The notes under the pieces: model-generated
What the model was told of the DNA's origin: nothing
The model's database searches: none
Seen by the model: the letters and a program-made list of their open reading frames with translations, nothing else
Source: Sedimentibacter hydroxybenzoicus DSM 7310
GTDB taxonomy: Bacteria; Bacillota; Clostridia; Tissierellales; Sedimentibacteraceae
DNA: 64,000 nt
Assembly: GCF_013403245.1 (NCBI RefSeq)
Contig: NZ_JACBNQ010000001.1
Span: 186,001-250,000 of the forward strand
Direction: 5' to 3'
In this document: one piece after another, positions 33,617-42,386 of the stretch
How the letters are laid out: every line of letters starts with the position of its first letter
Position numbering within the stretch: the first letter of the stretch is position 1
Position numbers and translations under genes: made by a program

Positions 33617-34591
33617 ATGTTACGTTATATAGTTCGAAGGCTGTTAATTCTTATACCGATAGTAATTGGAATATCATTCATAGTATTTGCAATTTTATCT
33701 TTTACACCGGGAGATCCGGTTATGAACATCGTAGGAAACGGAGCGGATGAGGCAACATACGAGGCCAAAAGAGAAGAATTGGGCTTGAATGATCCGTTCT
33801 TAGTACGATACATTAATTACATGAAGAATGTATTTAAAGGTGATCTGGGTAAATCATGGAACTATGATACAAAGGTTTCGGGTGAGCTCGGAAGGACTAT
33901 TCCAAAGACGTTAATATTGGCAATCACATCTGTAGGATTAATGCTTCTTATTGGAATGCCTATAGGTATAATTTCTGCGGTTAAGCAGTACAGCATATGG
34001 GATAATTTAAGTATGGCAGCTATGCTTGTGTTAACATCAATGCCTTTATTCTGGCTGGGACTTATGCTCATGCTGCAATTTGCCGTTAATATTAAATGGT
34101 TTCCTGCTGCCTTTCCGACGGAAGGATTGGGTACAATAAAGCATTGGATTCTGCCTACAGTAACATGTATGGCAAGTATGATGGCAGCACTGGTCAGAAC
34201 AACACGTTCCACTATGTTAGAAGTTATTCGTTCGGATTATATCAGGACGGCACAAGCAAAAGGAGCCACAGAAAGAAGCGTTATTACGAGACATGCGCTT
34301 AGAAATGCCTTGTTACCTGTAGTTACATTAGTTGGTCTTAACTTTGGATTATTAATGGGAGGTGCTCTTGTTACCGAGAAGGTATTCGGTATTTACGGAG
34401 TAGGATATTTATTGGTTAATGCTGTTACAAGCAGGGATGTCCCCCTTGTTATGGGTTCTATATTGTTTGTTGCCACATGTATTGGTGTAGTTAATCTTTT
34501 TGTAGATGTTCTATACGTATATATTGACCCGAGATTGAGGTCGGAATATGTAAAAATAAAGATTAAAAGTTCTAAAAAGCTACAGATCTGA
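33617..34591 (+). CDS. Dipeptide/oligopeptide ABC transporter permease, DppB-like (second operon)
   Basis: A 324-residue permease with about six membrane segments, beginning MLRYIVRRLLILIPIVIGIS. The EAA loop YIRTAQAKGATERSVITRHA lies near residue 207. It is paralogous to 27521-28486 along its whole length. ATG 33617 follows AGGAGG at 8 bases. Confidence 0.9.
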   Translation: MLRYIVRRLLILIPIVIGISFIVFAILSFTPGDPVMNIVGNGADEATYEAKREELGLNDPFLVRYINYMKNVFKGDLGKSWNYDTKVSGELGRTIPKTLILAITSVGLMLLIGMPIGIISAVKQYSIWDNLSMAAMLVLTSMPLFWLGLMLMLQFAVNIKWFPAAFPTEGLGTIKHWILPTVTCMASMMAALVRTTRSTMLEVIRSDYIRTAQAKGATERSVITRHALRNALLPVVTLVGLNFGLLMGGALVTEKVFGIYGVGYLLVNAVTSRDVPLVMGSILFVATCIGVVNLFVDVLYVYIDPRLRSEYVKIKIKSSKKLQI

Positions 34592-34615
34592 CAGGAAGAG
34601 GGAGGAATCAAATTA

Positions 34616-35506
34616 ATGACTGATATTGCAAACAGCAAAGTTAACAAAGTGGAAATTAAAAAGAGAAGTCAATTAAAATCAGTTTGGTTTCGATATAAAA
34701 AAAATAAAATGGCGGTAGCTGGATTAATACTATTAATTATCCTGTTTATAATTGCGGTTTCCGCACCTCTCATAGTTCCTTATGAAAAGGTTGTGGAGCA
34801 AAGCATGAAACATAGATTTATAAAACCAAGTTCAGAGTATTGGTTCGGGACAGACGAATATGGAAGAGACATGTTTGCAAGAATTATCTGGGGAGCAAGA
34901 TATTCTCTTTCATTGGGAGTAGGTTCAATTATAATATCACTGATTTTTGGTGCTCTTGTAGGAGCTGTCTCAGGTTATTACGGCGGAAGGATAGATAGTA
35001 CAATAATGCGTCTTATGGATGTCTTGCTTGCGATACCGCAAACATTGATGGCTATTTGTATAGTGGCTGCACTTGGACAGGGTGTTTTCAATCTGCTTGT
35101 TGCAATGAGTGCTTCAACGGTACCCAAGTTTGTAAGAATAGTTCGTTCGTCAGTAATTTCTCTCAAAGGTGAAGAATATATAGAAGCTGCCAGAGCGTGC
35201 GGTACAGGTGATTTCAGGATAATATACAAGCATGTACTTCCAAATGTAATCGGACCGATTATTGTTCAGGCGACCATTACTATGGCATTAACAGTTTTAA
35301 CAATTTCATCACTAAGCTTTATAGGTCTTGGAGTACCTACTCCACAACCGGAATGGGGCACAATTCTTTCGGATAACAAGGCTCAGATGAGATACTACCC
35401 TTATTTGACAACTATCCCCGGTATTGCGATTCTAATATCTGTTATAGCTATGAATCTAATTGGAGACGGACTTAGGGATGCGTTAGATCCAAAGTTGAAA
35501 AATTAG
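34616..35506 (+). CDS. Dipeptide/oligopeptide ABC transporter permease, DppC-like (second operon)
   Basis: A 296-residue permease with the DppC hallmarks RYKKNKMAVAGLILL near residue 27 and WFGTDEYGRDMFARIIWGAR near 76. The EAA loop EAARACGTGDFRIIYKHVLP is near 190. It is paralogous to 28483-29370. GGGAGGAA lies 8 bases before ATG 34616. Confidence 0.9.
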   Translation: MTDIANSKVNKVEIKKRSQLKSVWFRYKKNKMAVAGLILLIILFIIAVSAPLIVPYEKVVEQSMKHRFIKPSSEYWFGTDEYGRDMFARIIWGARYSLSLGVGSIIISLIFGALVGAVSGYYGGRIDSTIMRLMDVLLAIPQTLMAICIVAALGQGVFNLLVAMSASTVPKFVRIVRSSVISLKGEEYIEAARACGTGDFRIIYKHVLPNVIGPIIVQATITMALTVLTISSLSFIGLGVPTPQPEWGTILSDNKAQMRYYPYLTTIPGIAILISVIAMNLIGDGLRDALDPKLKN

Positions 35507-35518
35507 GGAGGAATCAAC

Positions 35519-36511
35519 ATGGGTGAAAAAATACTAGAAATTGAAAATCTGCATGTTAAGTATAAAACAGATGAATCAGATATATATGCAGTTAACGGAT
35601 TAAATCTATGTTTAAATAAAGGCGAAACCCTGGGACTTGTCGGAGAAACAGGCGCAGGAAAAACTACTGCGGCATTAAGTATTTTGAAACTGTTGCCTAA
35701 AAAAATTGGTTTTATAACGGAAGGTTCTGTTAAATTAGGAGATATAGATATTATAAACGCAACGGACGCAGATATGAGACTCATCAGAGGAGATATGGTT
35801 TCCATGATTTTTCAGGACCCTATGACAAGCCTTAATCCGATTCTCAGGATAGGTGAGCAGATTGCGGAAGTTCTTCAGATACACAAAAAAGATATGTCAA
35901 AACAACAAATAGAAGAACGTGTGGACGAAATATTAAATTTAGTTGGTATCAGTAAAGATAGAAAGAATGATTATCCTCATCAGTTTTCAGGCGGTATGAA
36001 GCAAAGAGTTATCATAGCAATTGGTTTGGCATGTGAGCCGGATTTGTTGTTAGCTGATGAGCCTACAACGGCACTTGATGTTACAATTCAGGCACAGGTT
36101 TTGGAAATGATGCAGGAGCTTAAAGATAAATTGAATACATCCATGATTTTAATAACACATGACCTAGGTGTAGTTGCTCAGATATGCGACAGAGTAGCAA
36201 TCATGTACGCAGGCCAGATTATCGAAATAGGCAATATAGAAGATATATTTGAGGGAGAACATCACCATCCTTATACAATCGGACTTTTTGGCTCCATACC
36301 AAACATGAATGAAGAATCAAAAAGACTAAAGCCTATTGCAGGTATGATGCCTGATCCTTCAGAGCTTCCCGTAGGATGTTCGTTTAAGGAAAGGTGCGCA
36401 AGCTGCATGGAAATATGTAAAGCAGAAAATCCCGAAGAAGCTTATTTAGACACACACATGATTAAATGTCATTTATTTGATAGAAAAAATGAATCAAAGA
36501 CAATGAGTTAA
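35519..36511 (+). CDS. Dipeptide/oligopeptide ABC transporter ATPase, DppD/OppD-like (second operon)
   Basis: A 330-residue ATPase. Walker A GETGAGKTT is near residue 43, the signature FSGGMKQRVIIAIGLA near 156 and Walker B LLLADEPTTALD near 178. The C-terminal region carries CSFKERCASCMEICK, a Cys-rich segment typical of OppD/DppD. It starts after AGGGAGGAATC, 13 bases after the permease stop. Paralogous to 29387-30400. Confidence 0.9.
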   Translation: MGEKILEIENLHVKYKTDESDIYAVNGLNLCLNKGETLGLVGETGAGKTTAALSILKLLPKKIGFITEGSVKLGDIDIINATDADMRLIRGDMVSMIFQDPMTSLNPILRIGEQIAEVLQIHKKDMSKQQIEERVDEILNLVGISKDRKNDYPHQFSGGMKQRVIIAIGLACEPDLLLADEPTTALDVTIQAQVLEMMQELKDKLNTSMILITHDLGVVAQICDRVAIMYAGQIIEIGNIEDIFEGEHHHPYTIGLFGSIPNMNEESKRLKPIAGMMPDPSELPVGCSFKERCASCMEICKAENPEEAYLDTHMIKCHLFDRKNESKTMS

Positions 36512-36522
36512 GGAGGAATATT

Positions 36523-37476
36523 GTGAGCACACCATTAATTCAGACAGTCGGTTTAAAAAAATATTTCAAAACGCCAAAAGGAGACCTCCATGCAGTTGAT
36601 GATGTAAATCTTACGGTGGAGAGAGGTAAAACATTAGGCGTTGTAGGAGAGTCAGGCTGCGGTAAGTCAACATTGGGAAGGTCTATATTAAGACTTCTGG
36701 AACCTACAAGTGGTCAAGTATTATATAAAGGTGAAGATATATTGAAGTATGATAAGCTTAAAATGCATGAAATGAGAAAGAATATGCAGATAATATTCCA
36801 GGATCCTTATGCATCTTTAAATCCGAGAATGACTGTAAGTGAAATTATTGCCGAGCCTATGAGGGTATGTAAGACGATTACTGATAAGAAAGAGCTGGAT
36901 GACAAAGTAAATGAATTAATGAATACAGTAGGATTGGCCAATAGATTTGTAAACACGTATCCCCACGAACTTGACGGAGGCAGAAGGCAGCGTATAGGCG
37001 TAGCCAGAGCGTTAGCGCTTGAGCCGGAGTTTATTGTATGTGATGAACCTGTTTCGGCTCTGGATGTGTCGATACAAGCACAAATCTTAAACCTTATGAT
37101 GGATCTTCAGGATGAACATGGATTTTCTTACATGTTCATTACACATGACCTTAGCGTGGTGAAGCATATTAGTACAGAAATTGCTGTTATGTACTTAGGA
37201 CAGTGTGTAGAAGTGGCATCGACAAAAGAATTGTTCAGTAACCCGTTACATCCGTATACGCAAGCCCTATTGGATGCCATCCCCATTCCCAGCTTAAAAT
37301 ACAGGAATAAAAAGAGGACAGTTATTAAGGGTGAGGTTACAAGTCCTATAAATCCCAAACCAGGCTGCAGATTTGCATCAAGGTGTAAATATGCAAAATC
37401 GGAATGCGTATCACCTGATAGAAGCTTGAAAGAAGTAAATGCAAATCATTTTGTTTCGTGCATCTTATATAAATAA
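36523..37476 (+). CDS. Dipeptide/oligopeptide ABC transporter ATPase, DppF/OppF-like (second operon)
   Basis: A 317-residue ATPase of exactly the same length as its paralogue at 30404. Walker [14 protein letters not shown] is near residue 45, [16 protein letters not shown] near 155 and Walker [14 protein letters not shown] near 178. The C-terminus has [14 protein letters not shown]. The start is GTG 36523, 7 bases after AAGGAGG. It ends the operon, with a terminator-like hairpin 50 bases later. Confidence 0.9.
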   Translation: MSTPLIQTVGLKKYFKTPKGDLHAVDDVNLTVERGKTLGVVGESGCGKSTLGRSILRLLEPTSGQVLYKGEDILKYDKLKMHEMRKNMQIIFQDPYASLNPRMTVSEIIAEPMRVCKTITDKKELDDKVNELMNTVGLANRFVNTYPHELDGGRRQRIGVARALALEPEFIVCDEPVSALDVSIQAQILNLMMDLQDEHGFSYMFITHDLSVVKHISTEIAVMYLGQCVEVASTKELFSNPLHPYTQALLDAIPIPSLKYRNKKRTVIKGEVTSPINPKPGCRFASRCKYAKSECVSPDRSLKEVNANHFVSCILYK

Positions 37477-37525
37477 AATTTGATACACGGTATTAATTAT
37501 TTTACAAAATCATTATATCCCTCCA

Positions 37526-37566
37526 ATGTCTTCGGATACGATTTACTCTATCCGGAGACATATATT
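37526..37566 (+). terminator. Terminator-like hairpin after the second peptide ABC operon
   Basis: ATGTCTTCGGATA, 10-base loop, TATCCGGAGACAT: thirteen pairs with one T-G pair, followed by ATATTTTG. It falls inside a spurious 66-codon frame at 37480-37680, which it argues against. Confidence 0.75.
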
Positions 37567-37704
37567 TTGAATATAAAGTTTAAATTTACTTTTGACAGTA
37601 AATTCATAAAACTTTCACAGATTGGACAAATGTTAGATTTTGGATGGTCACATGCAAATGATATAGTAAGCTTAGCTTAAATATAATAATAGGAGGTAGA
37701 CAAT

Positions 37705-38217
37705 ATGTCTAAGGTTTATTACTTCGGTTGGTGTACCTGGATGAATCCGGATGAATTACATCGTTATTGGCCTGAAGCAAAAATAATTACTACCGGTTAT
37801 GTGGACAACTTCGCTATGGAATGGAGAGATGCGAGTAAAAGAGGGGATAGAGGATGGTGTCATTTAGATAACACTTCAAACTCATGGGGGAAAAGATGCT
37901 TAGGTATAATAGTTGAAATTCCTGCAGAACTATATGATGAAGATTTCGATGATTTTGTCAGAATGTCGTTCACTGCTCATGGAGATGATGGCAATATTTA
38001 TAATTGCTGGACATATACTTTGTCTGACCCTGGTAATTCAATGAAAGCCCCTTATTTCTATTGGGACAACGTTGTTACGGGATTAAATATACAAGGATTT
38101 CCGTTCGAATATATTAAACAGGTTATGGGTGTTTACAATGTTGCCGGTGATTGTCCAAGGGTGGATCGTCCTAATCCAAATCCGGGAAGACCCGGTAAAT
38201 CTGCTGCGGAAAGATAA
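37705..38217 (+). CDS. Gamma-glutamylcyclotransferase-fold-like protein
   Basis: A 170-residue soluble protein. The N-terminus KVYYFGWCTWMNPDELHRYW and the following TGYVDNFAMEWR resemble the start of gamma-glutamylcyclotransferase/AIG2-like proteins (YFAYGSN..; GY.L.F), but the YGSN signature is replaced by WCTW, so catalysis as a cyclotransferase is doubtful. It is rich in Trp and Tyr and ends in a Pro/Gly/Asn tail (RPNPNPGRPGK). A good GGAGG site precedes it. The next gene is a diverged partner of the same type, which suggests a heterodimer or a two-step enzyme. Confidence 0.5.
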   Translation: MSKVYYFGWCTWMNPDELHRYWPEAKIITTGYVDNFAMEWRDASKRGDRGWCHLDNTSNSWGKRCLGIIVEIPAELYDEDFDDFVRMSFTAHGDDGNIYNCWTYTLSDPGNSMKAPYFYWDNVVTGLNIQGFPFEYIKQVMGVYNVAGDCPRVDRPNPNPGRPGKSAAER

Positions 38218-38231
38218 GAGGAGGTATTAGA

Positions 38232-38714
38232 ATGGCTAGGTTAAATTATTTATACATTTATTGTGAATGGTTGGATTCATCATTAGTAAAAAAATGGATT
38301 CCTGATGCGAAGCTTGTTACAACAGCTGTATGTCCTGATCATAAAGTCAGCTTCGTTTCATATAAGGATGATAAAGGTGAAGAATTTGAAGGAGGCTGCT
38401 GCTTAACAGATGCTCAGGGAGAAACTTTATATGGAGTTGTTTGGGAGGTATCGGAAGAGGCACTTTTAAGCCTTGATAAATTAGTTAAAATTAATGAAGG
38501 AAAATATACCAGAGAATATAGAGCGGTTAAGGGCAATGATGGTGTGGCATATGCCACAGTATCACATTCTATAAAAAATCCTACGGGTATTTCTCTGCCA
38601 AGTAAAGAATATTTATCACACATGGTGGAAGGTGCTAAAGAGTTTAATTTCCCGGCAGAGTATGTCGAAAAATTGGAAGCTTTGGGACAAAAAGAGGCAG
38701 AGAGCTTAGCTTAG
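38232..38714 (+). CDS. Second gamma-glutamylcyclotransferase-fold-like protein
   Basis: A 160-residue soluble protein that shares its plan with the gene before it: NYLYIYCEWLDSSLVKKWIP, then DAKLVTTAVCPDHKVSFVSY, YGVVWEVSEEAL and, near the end, FPAEYVEKL, which matches FPFEYIKQV of the partner. The YGSN loop of true cyclotransferases is absent here too. It starts 14 bases after its partner, behind AGAGGAGG. A strong hairpin then separates it from the lipoyl-domain gene. The function is unknown. Confidence 0.5.
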   Translation: MARLNYLYIYCEWLDSSLVKKWIPDAKLVTTAVCPDHKVSFVSYKDDKGEEFEGGCCLTDAQGETLYGVVWEVSEEALLSLDKLVKINEGKYTREYRAVKGNDGVAYATVSHSIKNPTGISLPSKEYLSHMVEGAKEFNFPAEYVEKLEALGQKEAESLA

Positions 38715-38730
38715 AAGTAAATTCTCATAT

Positions 38731-38772
38731 AAGCTGAAAGCATCGTTTAAACAGGCGGTGCTTTCAGCTTTT
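38731..38772 (+). terminator. Terminator or attenuator hairpin
   Basis: AAGCTGAAAGCA, 16-base loop, TGCTTTCAGCTT, then TT. A perfect 12-pair stem that ends only 2-3 bases before the GGAGG of the next gene, so it may also affect translation. Confidence 0.75.
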
Positions 38773-38782
38773 GGAGGTAAAA

Positions 38783-39010
38783 ATGAATGTAAAACTAAAG
38801 CATCTGTCAGCTCCCGTAGTAGAAGAAGCGTACATGGTAAAATGGCTGAAACGGGAAGGCGAATATGTAAAAAAGGGTGAACCTATAGCAACGGTAGAAA
38901 CAAGTAAGGTTTTTACAGATGTAAAGGCCCCTTGCGAGGGGATATTATGCATTTTATGTGAAGAGTATTCACACGTAAATATACATGCTGATATTGCAAC
39001 AATAGAATAA
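38783..39010 (+). CDS. Stand-alone lipoyl/biotinyl domain protein (first)
   Basis: A 75-residue protein consisting only of a lipoyl/biotinyl beta-barrel domain. The Lys to be modified is in VETSKVFTDVKAP near residue 43, matching the E-T-x-K-x lipoyl pattern; WLKREGEYVKKGEPIA precedes it and CEGILCILC follows. No dehydrogenase, carboxylase or transferase domain is attached or nearby, so it would be a free carrier. ATG 38783 follows GGAGG at 7 bases. It forms a unit with an MFS transporter and a second such protein. Confidence 0.75.
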   Translation: MNVKLKHLSAPVVEEAYMVKWLKREGEYVKKGEPIATVETSKVFTDVKAPCEGILCILCEEYSHVNIHADIATIE

Positions 39011-39044
39011 TTAAAGGATTGTCAACGTGACAAGAAAGGTTATT

Positions 39045-40235
39045 ATGAAAAAGGTATCCGTTTTAAGATTTTATATTATGATATTGCTGATAAATGCAAT
39101 GAACTGCGTTATACTGCCCATACTGCCAACCATTTATAAAAATTTAAATCTTCCGGACTATATGTTCGGTATTGCATTTGGATTTGTGGCGGCAGGAATG
39201 TTTTTGTTTTCTCCATTTTGGGGAAGAGTCGGAGACAAGCTGGGACATACAAACACTCTAATCATTACTTCCTTAGGTTATGCTGCAGCCCAGTTGATGC
39301 TTTTTTACGCAAGAGGTACATTTACAACACTGGTGGCAAGATTTTTAGGAGGATCCTTTGCCGGAGGAATAATGGTTGCATTTTTAGCATATGTAACTAA
39401 TTCAAGTGCAGGAGGGACTTTGAGAACGAAGCATATGTCCTATTATGCCGCAATTCTGTCTCTGTCCAACTCTTTGGGATACTTCATAGGAGGAGTTATG
39501 GGCAGCTATTCAATTGCACTTGTGTTTGCTTTCCAGATCGTTGTATTGATTCTGTGCTGCCTGTATCTTTATTTCTTTGTGGGAGAGCCTGAAACTAAAT
39601 GCAGTCATGTAAATACTGTCAAATCCATAAATCCCTTCGTTGCTCTCATAGGTATAAGAGAGGTGGCCACTAAAACCTTTATAGTGTTTCTTATAGCTGT
39701 ATTCCTGACAACCTTTGCAACTATTTCATTTGATAACGTATTGAATTATTTCATAAAGGATGAATTTAATTTTCCTTCTTCTTACAACGGATATATAAAG
39801 GCTGCAGTCGGAATTATCGGATTAGTATCAAATATAACAATAAATGTATTTATTGCTGAAAAAACCAACATACGTACATCTATCGTATATATATTGGTTT
39901 TATGCGGAATATCAGCAGGAGCTTTGTGTTTTATACAAGATATACCTATATTTATAGCCGTTACTTTAATTCATTTTACTGTTAATGCTATATATCTTCC
40001 TATTTTACAGGTTATGGCAACTGAAAGCAATGATAAATCAAATACGGGAACCATCAGCGGAACATTCAATGCAATCAGATCCTTAGGTATGTTCGTAGGC
40101 TCAATGATTATAGGCTTCATCTATGCTTTTGATAAGAGAATAACCTTTGCATTCATTGGACTTATTTTCCTGATAGGTGCAGTTACGTGCATGATATATA
40201 GGCAGATTAAAGCAAAAATGATAAATGAAGGTTAG
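39045..40235 (+). CDS. MFS transporter
   Basis: A 396-residue membrane protein with about twelve predicted helices. The MFS loop motif between helices 2 and 3 is FWGRVGDKLGHTNTL near residue 66. NTGTISGTFNAIRSLG near 340 is typical of drug or metabolite exporters. ATG 39045, 5 bases after AAAGG, is preferred to GTG 39027. It sits between the two lipoyl-domain genes, so the transported compound may be the substrate or product of the same unknown pathway. Confidence 0.85.
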   Translation: MKKVSVLRFYIMILLINAMNCVILPILPTIYKNLNLPDYMFGIAFGFVAAGMFLFSPFWGRVGDKLGHTNTLIITSLGYAAAQLMLFYARGTFTTLVARFLGGSFAGGIMVAFLAYVTNSSAGGTLRTKHMSYYAAILSLSNSLGYFIGGVMGSYSIALVFAFQIVVLILCCLYLYFFVGEPETKCSHVNTVKSINPFVALIGIREVATKTFIVFLIAVFLTTFATISFDNVLNYFIKDEFNFPSSYNGYIKAAVGIIGLVSNITINVFIAEKTNIRTSIVYILVLCGISAGALCFIQDIPIFIAVTLIHFTVNAIYLPILQVMATESNDKSNTGTISGTFNAIRSLGMFVGSMIIGFIYAFDKRITFAFIGLIFLIGAVTCMIYRQIKAKMINEG

Positions 40236-40253
40236 AGAAAGGTTGGTATAATA

Positions 40254-40502
40254 ATGAATATGAAGGTAGATTTACAACTTTTAAAAGGTCAGAGAGCGGA
40301 AAATGCCATAGTGGTTGAATGGTATAAAAAAGAAGGAGACTATGTCAAAAAGGATGAACCCTTGGTACAGATAGAAACCTTTAAAATAACTACAGATATT
40401 TTGGCGCCATGCGAAGGAATATTAAATAAGATTTTATATAAAGGATTTGAACATTGCAGTATTAATGATATTATTGCAATTATTAGCTGCATAAATAAAT
40501 AA
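40254..40502 (+). CDS. Stand-alone lipoyl/biotinyl domain protein (second)
   Basis: An 82-residue single-domain protein similar to the one at 38783: VEWYKKEGDYVKKDEPLVQI, then IETFKITTDILAP with the acceptor Lys near residue 46, then CEGILNKILY. The acceptor context (ETFKI) departs slightly from lipoyl consensus (ETDKA), so modification is likely but not certain. It begins 18 bases after the MFS gene. A strong terminator follows. Confidence 0.72.
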   Translation: MNMKVDLQLLKGQRAENAIVVEWYKKEGDYVKKDEPLVQIETFKITTDILAPCEGILNKILYKGFEHCSINDIIAIISCINK

Positions 40503-40540
40503 ACAGTATCCGGAATTTGTTTTCGGATACTGTCTTATTT
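40503..40540. terminator. Bidirectional terminator
   Basis: ACAGTATCCG, 11-base loop, CGGATACTGT, then CTTATTT. A perfect ten-pair stem between the convergent lipoyl-domain gene and potD. Confidence 0.85.
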
Positions 40541-40542
40541 AC

Positions 40543-41583
40543 TTATTCTGCTGTCATTTCAGTCCATCTTTCAGTGTATAAATCTATAAATTCTTTTGGA
40601 TCTCTGAACATTTCCATCTTTTCGATATCTTCTTCAGGAATGTTAAAAGCAGGATTGTTCAGAAGCTCTTCATCAACCTCGTTGATTGCTTCTGTATGGA
40701 CTGTTGAGTACCATACTTCATCGATATTTCTCAGGGTTGCTTCTGTTGTGCAAAGGAAATCAATGAATTTTTCAGCTAATTCCTGATTTTTGGTTGTAGC
40801 CGGAATAAACATTGCATCAATCCAGATATTGCTTCCTTCCTTAGGGATAACAAAATCTAAATTTTCGTTTTCAGCCATTGCAGAAACTGCTTCACCGGAC
40901 CATACCAATGCCATGTCAGCTTCTTCGTTTACCATGATATCCGGTGCTCCATCAGTGATATAAGTCATAATCAGGGGTCTTTGTTTAATTAATAATTCTT
41001 TAGCTTCATCTAATTCTTTTTCATCCACCGTATTCATAGAATAACCTAATAATTTAAGAGCCGCTCCGAATGAATCTCTTTGGGAATCCATCATTATAAT
41101 CCTTTGGCTGTGATTTTCATCCCAAAGCATTGCCCAACTGTCAGATGATGCATCAACATTGTTCTTGTTGTATAAAATTCCTAATGTTCCCCAGAAATAT
41201 GGCACCGCATATTCGTTATTCGGATCATAAGGTTGATTCTTAAAGGTTTCATCAATATATTTATAATTAGGTATGTTATCAAAGTTTAATTTATTGATCA
41301 TTCCTTCGTTAATCATACGTTCAATCATATACTCGCTTGAAATTATCAAATCATAATTTGAAGCTCCCGCTTTTGCTTTGATATACATTTCTTCAGGTGT
41401 TGAATATGTGTCGTACTTAATTTTAACACCATATTTTAATTCAAATTCGTTAAGCAAGCTTTTGTCCATATAAATGTCATAATTTAAAATGCTTAATGTC
41501 TGAGTTTGATCCTTGCTGCATCCGGTTAATGCAATTAATACAATGCAAAGCACGGCTGCAATCAATATTAATTTTCTTTTCAT
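40543..41583 (-). CDS. potD: Spermidine/putrescine-binding lipoprotein PotD
   Basis: A 346-residue binding protein of PotD size. The signal ends in lipobox LTGC near residue 22. SILNYDIYMDKSLLNEFELK near 34 and VKIKYDTYSTPEEMYIKAKA near 55 are typical of PotD-like proteins, and NKNNVDASSDSWAMLWDE matches the polyamine-binding region. It captures polyamines outside the membrane for PotABC. It is the last gene of the operon and overlaps potC by 4 bases. Confidence 0.9.
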   Translation of the reverse strand: MKRKLILIAAVLCIVLIALTGCSKDQTQTLSILNYDIYMDKSLLNEFELKYGVKIKYDTYSTPEEMYIKAKAGASNYDLIISSEYMIERMINEGMINKLNFDNIPNYKYIDETFKNQPYDPNNEYAVPYFWGTLGILYNKNNVDASSDSWAMLWDENHSQRIIMMDSQRDSFGAALKLLGYSMNTVDEKELDEAKELLIKQRPLIMTYITDGAPDIMVNEEADMALVWSGEAVSAMAENENLDFVIPKEGSNIWIDAMFIPATTKNQELAEKFIDFLCTTEATLRNIDEVWYSTVHTEAINEVDEELLNNPAFNIPEEDIEKMEMFRDPKEFIDLYTERWTEMTAE

Positions 41584-42386
41584 TTAAATACCTCGCTCTT
41601 GTTAATTTTCTTTCGGCTTTCGACCCCGTTAGATCTTTTATTTATTAATATCATTAACAATAAAACTACTACAAGCATTATTGTTGATAACGCATTGATT
41701 GTCGGACGCACACCTCTTCTTGCCATTGAGTAAATAACTATGGAAAGATTTGTAACGCCTTCGCCCTTAGTGAAATAGCTTATGATAAAATCGTCTATAG
41801 ATAATGTGAATGCCATTAAAAATCCGGTGATGATTCCCGGCTTAATCTCAGGAATTATAACCTTTCTCAAAGCATACATGGGTGTTGCACCCAAGTCCAT
41901 AGCCGCCTCCGTCATGTGGACATCAAGCTGTCTCAGTTTCGGCAGTATTGAAAGTATTACATAAGGAGTATTAAACACTATGTGGGAAATAAGCATAGTG
42001 TTAAAACCAAAGCTGATGCTAAATGATATATACAATATCATTAATGAAATACCTGTTACTATATCAGGATTAACGACAGGAAGATAATTTATATTCAATA
42101 TAATTGATTTAATTTTTCCCTTCATGCTGTTTATACCGATTGCGGCAACAGTTCCCAGAATAGTTGCAATTATGGCTGATACTATCGCTATAGTTATCGT
42201 ATAATAAAATGCATTTCTTATATCCACATCTTGAAACAGTTCGATATACCATTTCAATGAAAATCCTGTCCAGTTTCCTCTTGACTTTGATTCGTTAAAG
42301 GAAAAAACAGCAAGGACTATTATGGGAGCATACAGGAAAATAAAGATTAATCCCATATAAATTTTAGTAAGATACTTCTTTACCAT
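41580..42386 (-). CDS. potC: Polyamine ABC transporter permease PotC
   Basis: A 268-residue permease with about six membrane segments. The EAA loop EAAMDLGATPMYALRKVIIP lies near residue 165. YAPIIVLAVFSFNESKSRGN near 20 is a PotC hallmark. The start overlaps potB by 7 bases and the end overlaps potD by 4, so translation is coupled. Confidence 0.92.
   Translation of the reverse strand: MVKKYLTKIYMGLIFIFLYAPIIVLAVFSFNESKSRGNWTGFSLKWYIELFQDVDIRNAFYYTITIAIVSAIIATILGTVAAIGINSMKGKIKSIILNINYLPVVNPDIVTGISLMILYISFSISFGFNTMLISHIVFNTPYVILSILPKLRQLDVHMTEAAMDLGATPMYALRKVIIPEIKPGIITGFLMAFTLSIDDFIISYFTKGEGVTNLSIVIYSMARRGVRPTINALSTIMLVVVLLLMILINKRSNGVESRKKINKSEVFK

Noticed and set aside
37480-37680. 66-codon frame after the second peptide ABC operon
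   Set aside because: It begins with TTG right after the operon, has no ribosome binding site, and contains a 13-pair terminator-like hairpin.
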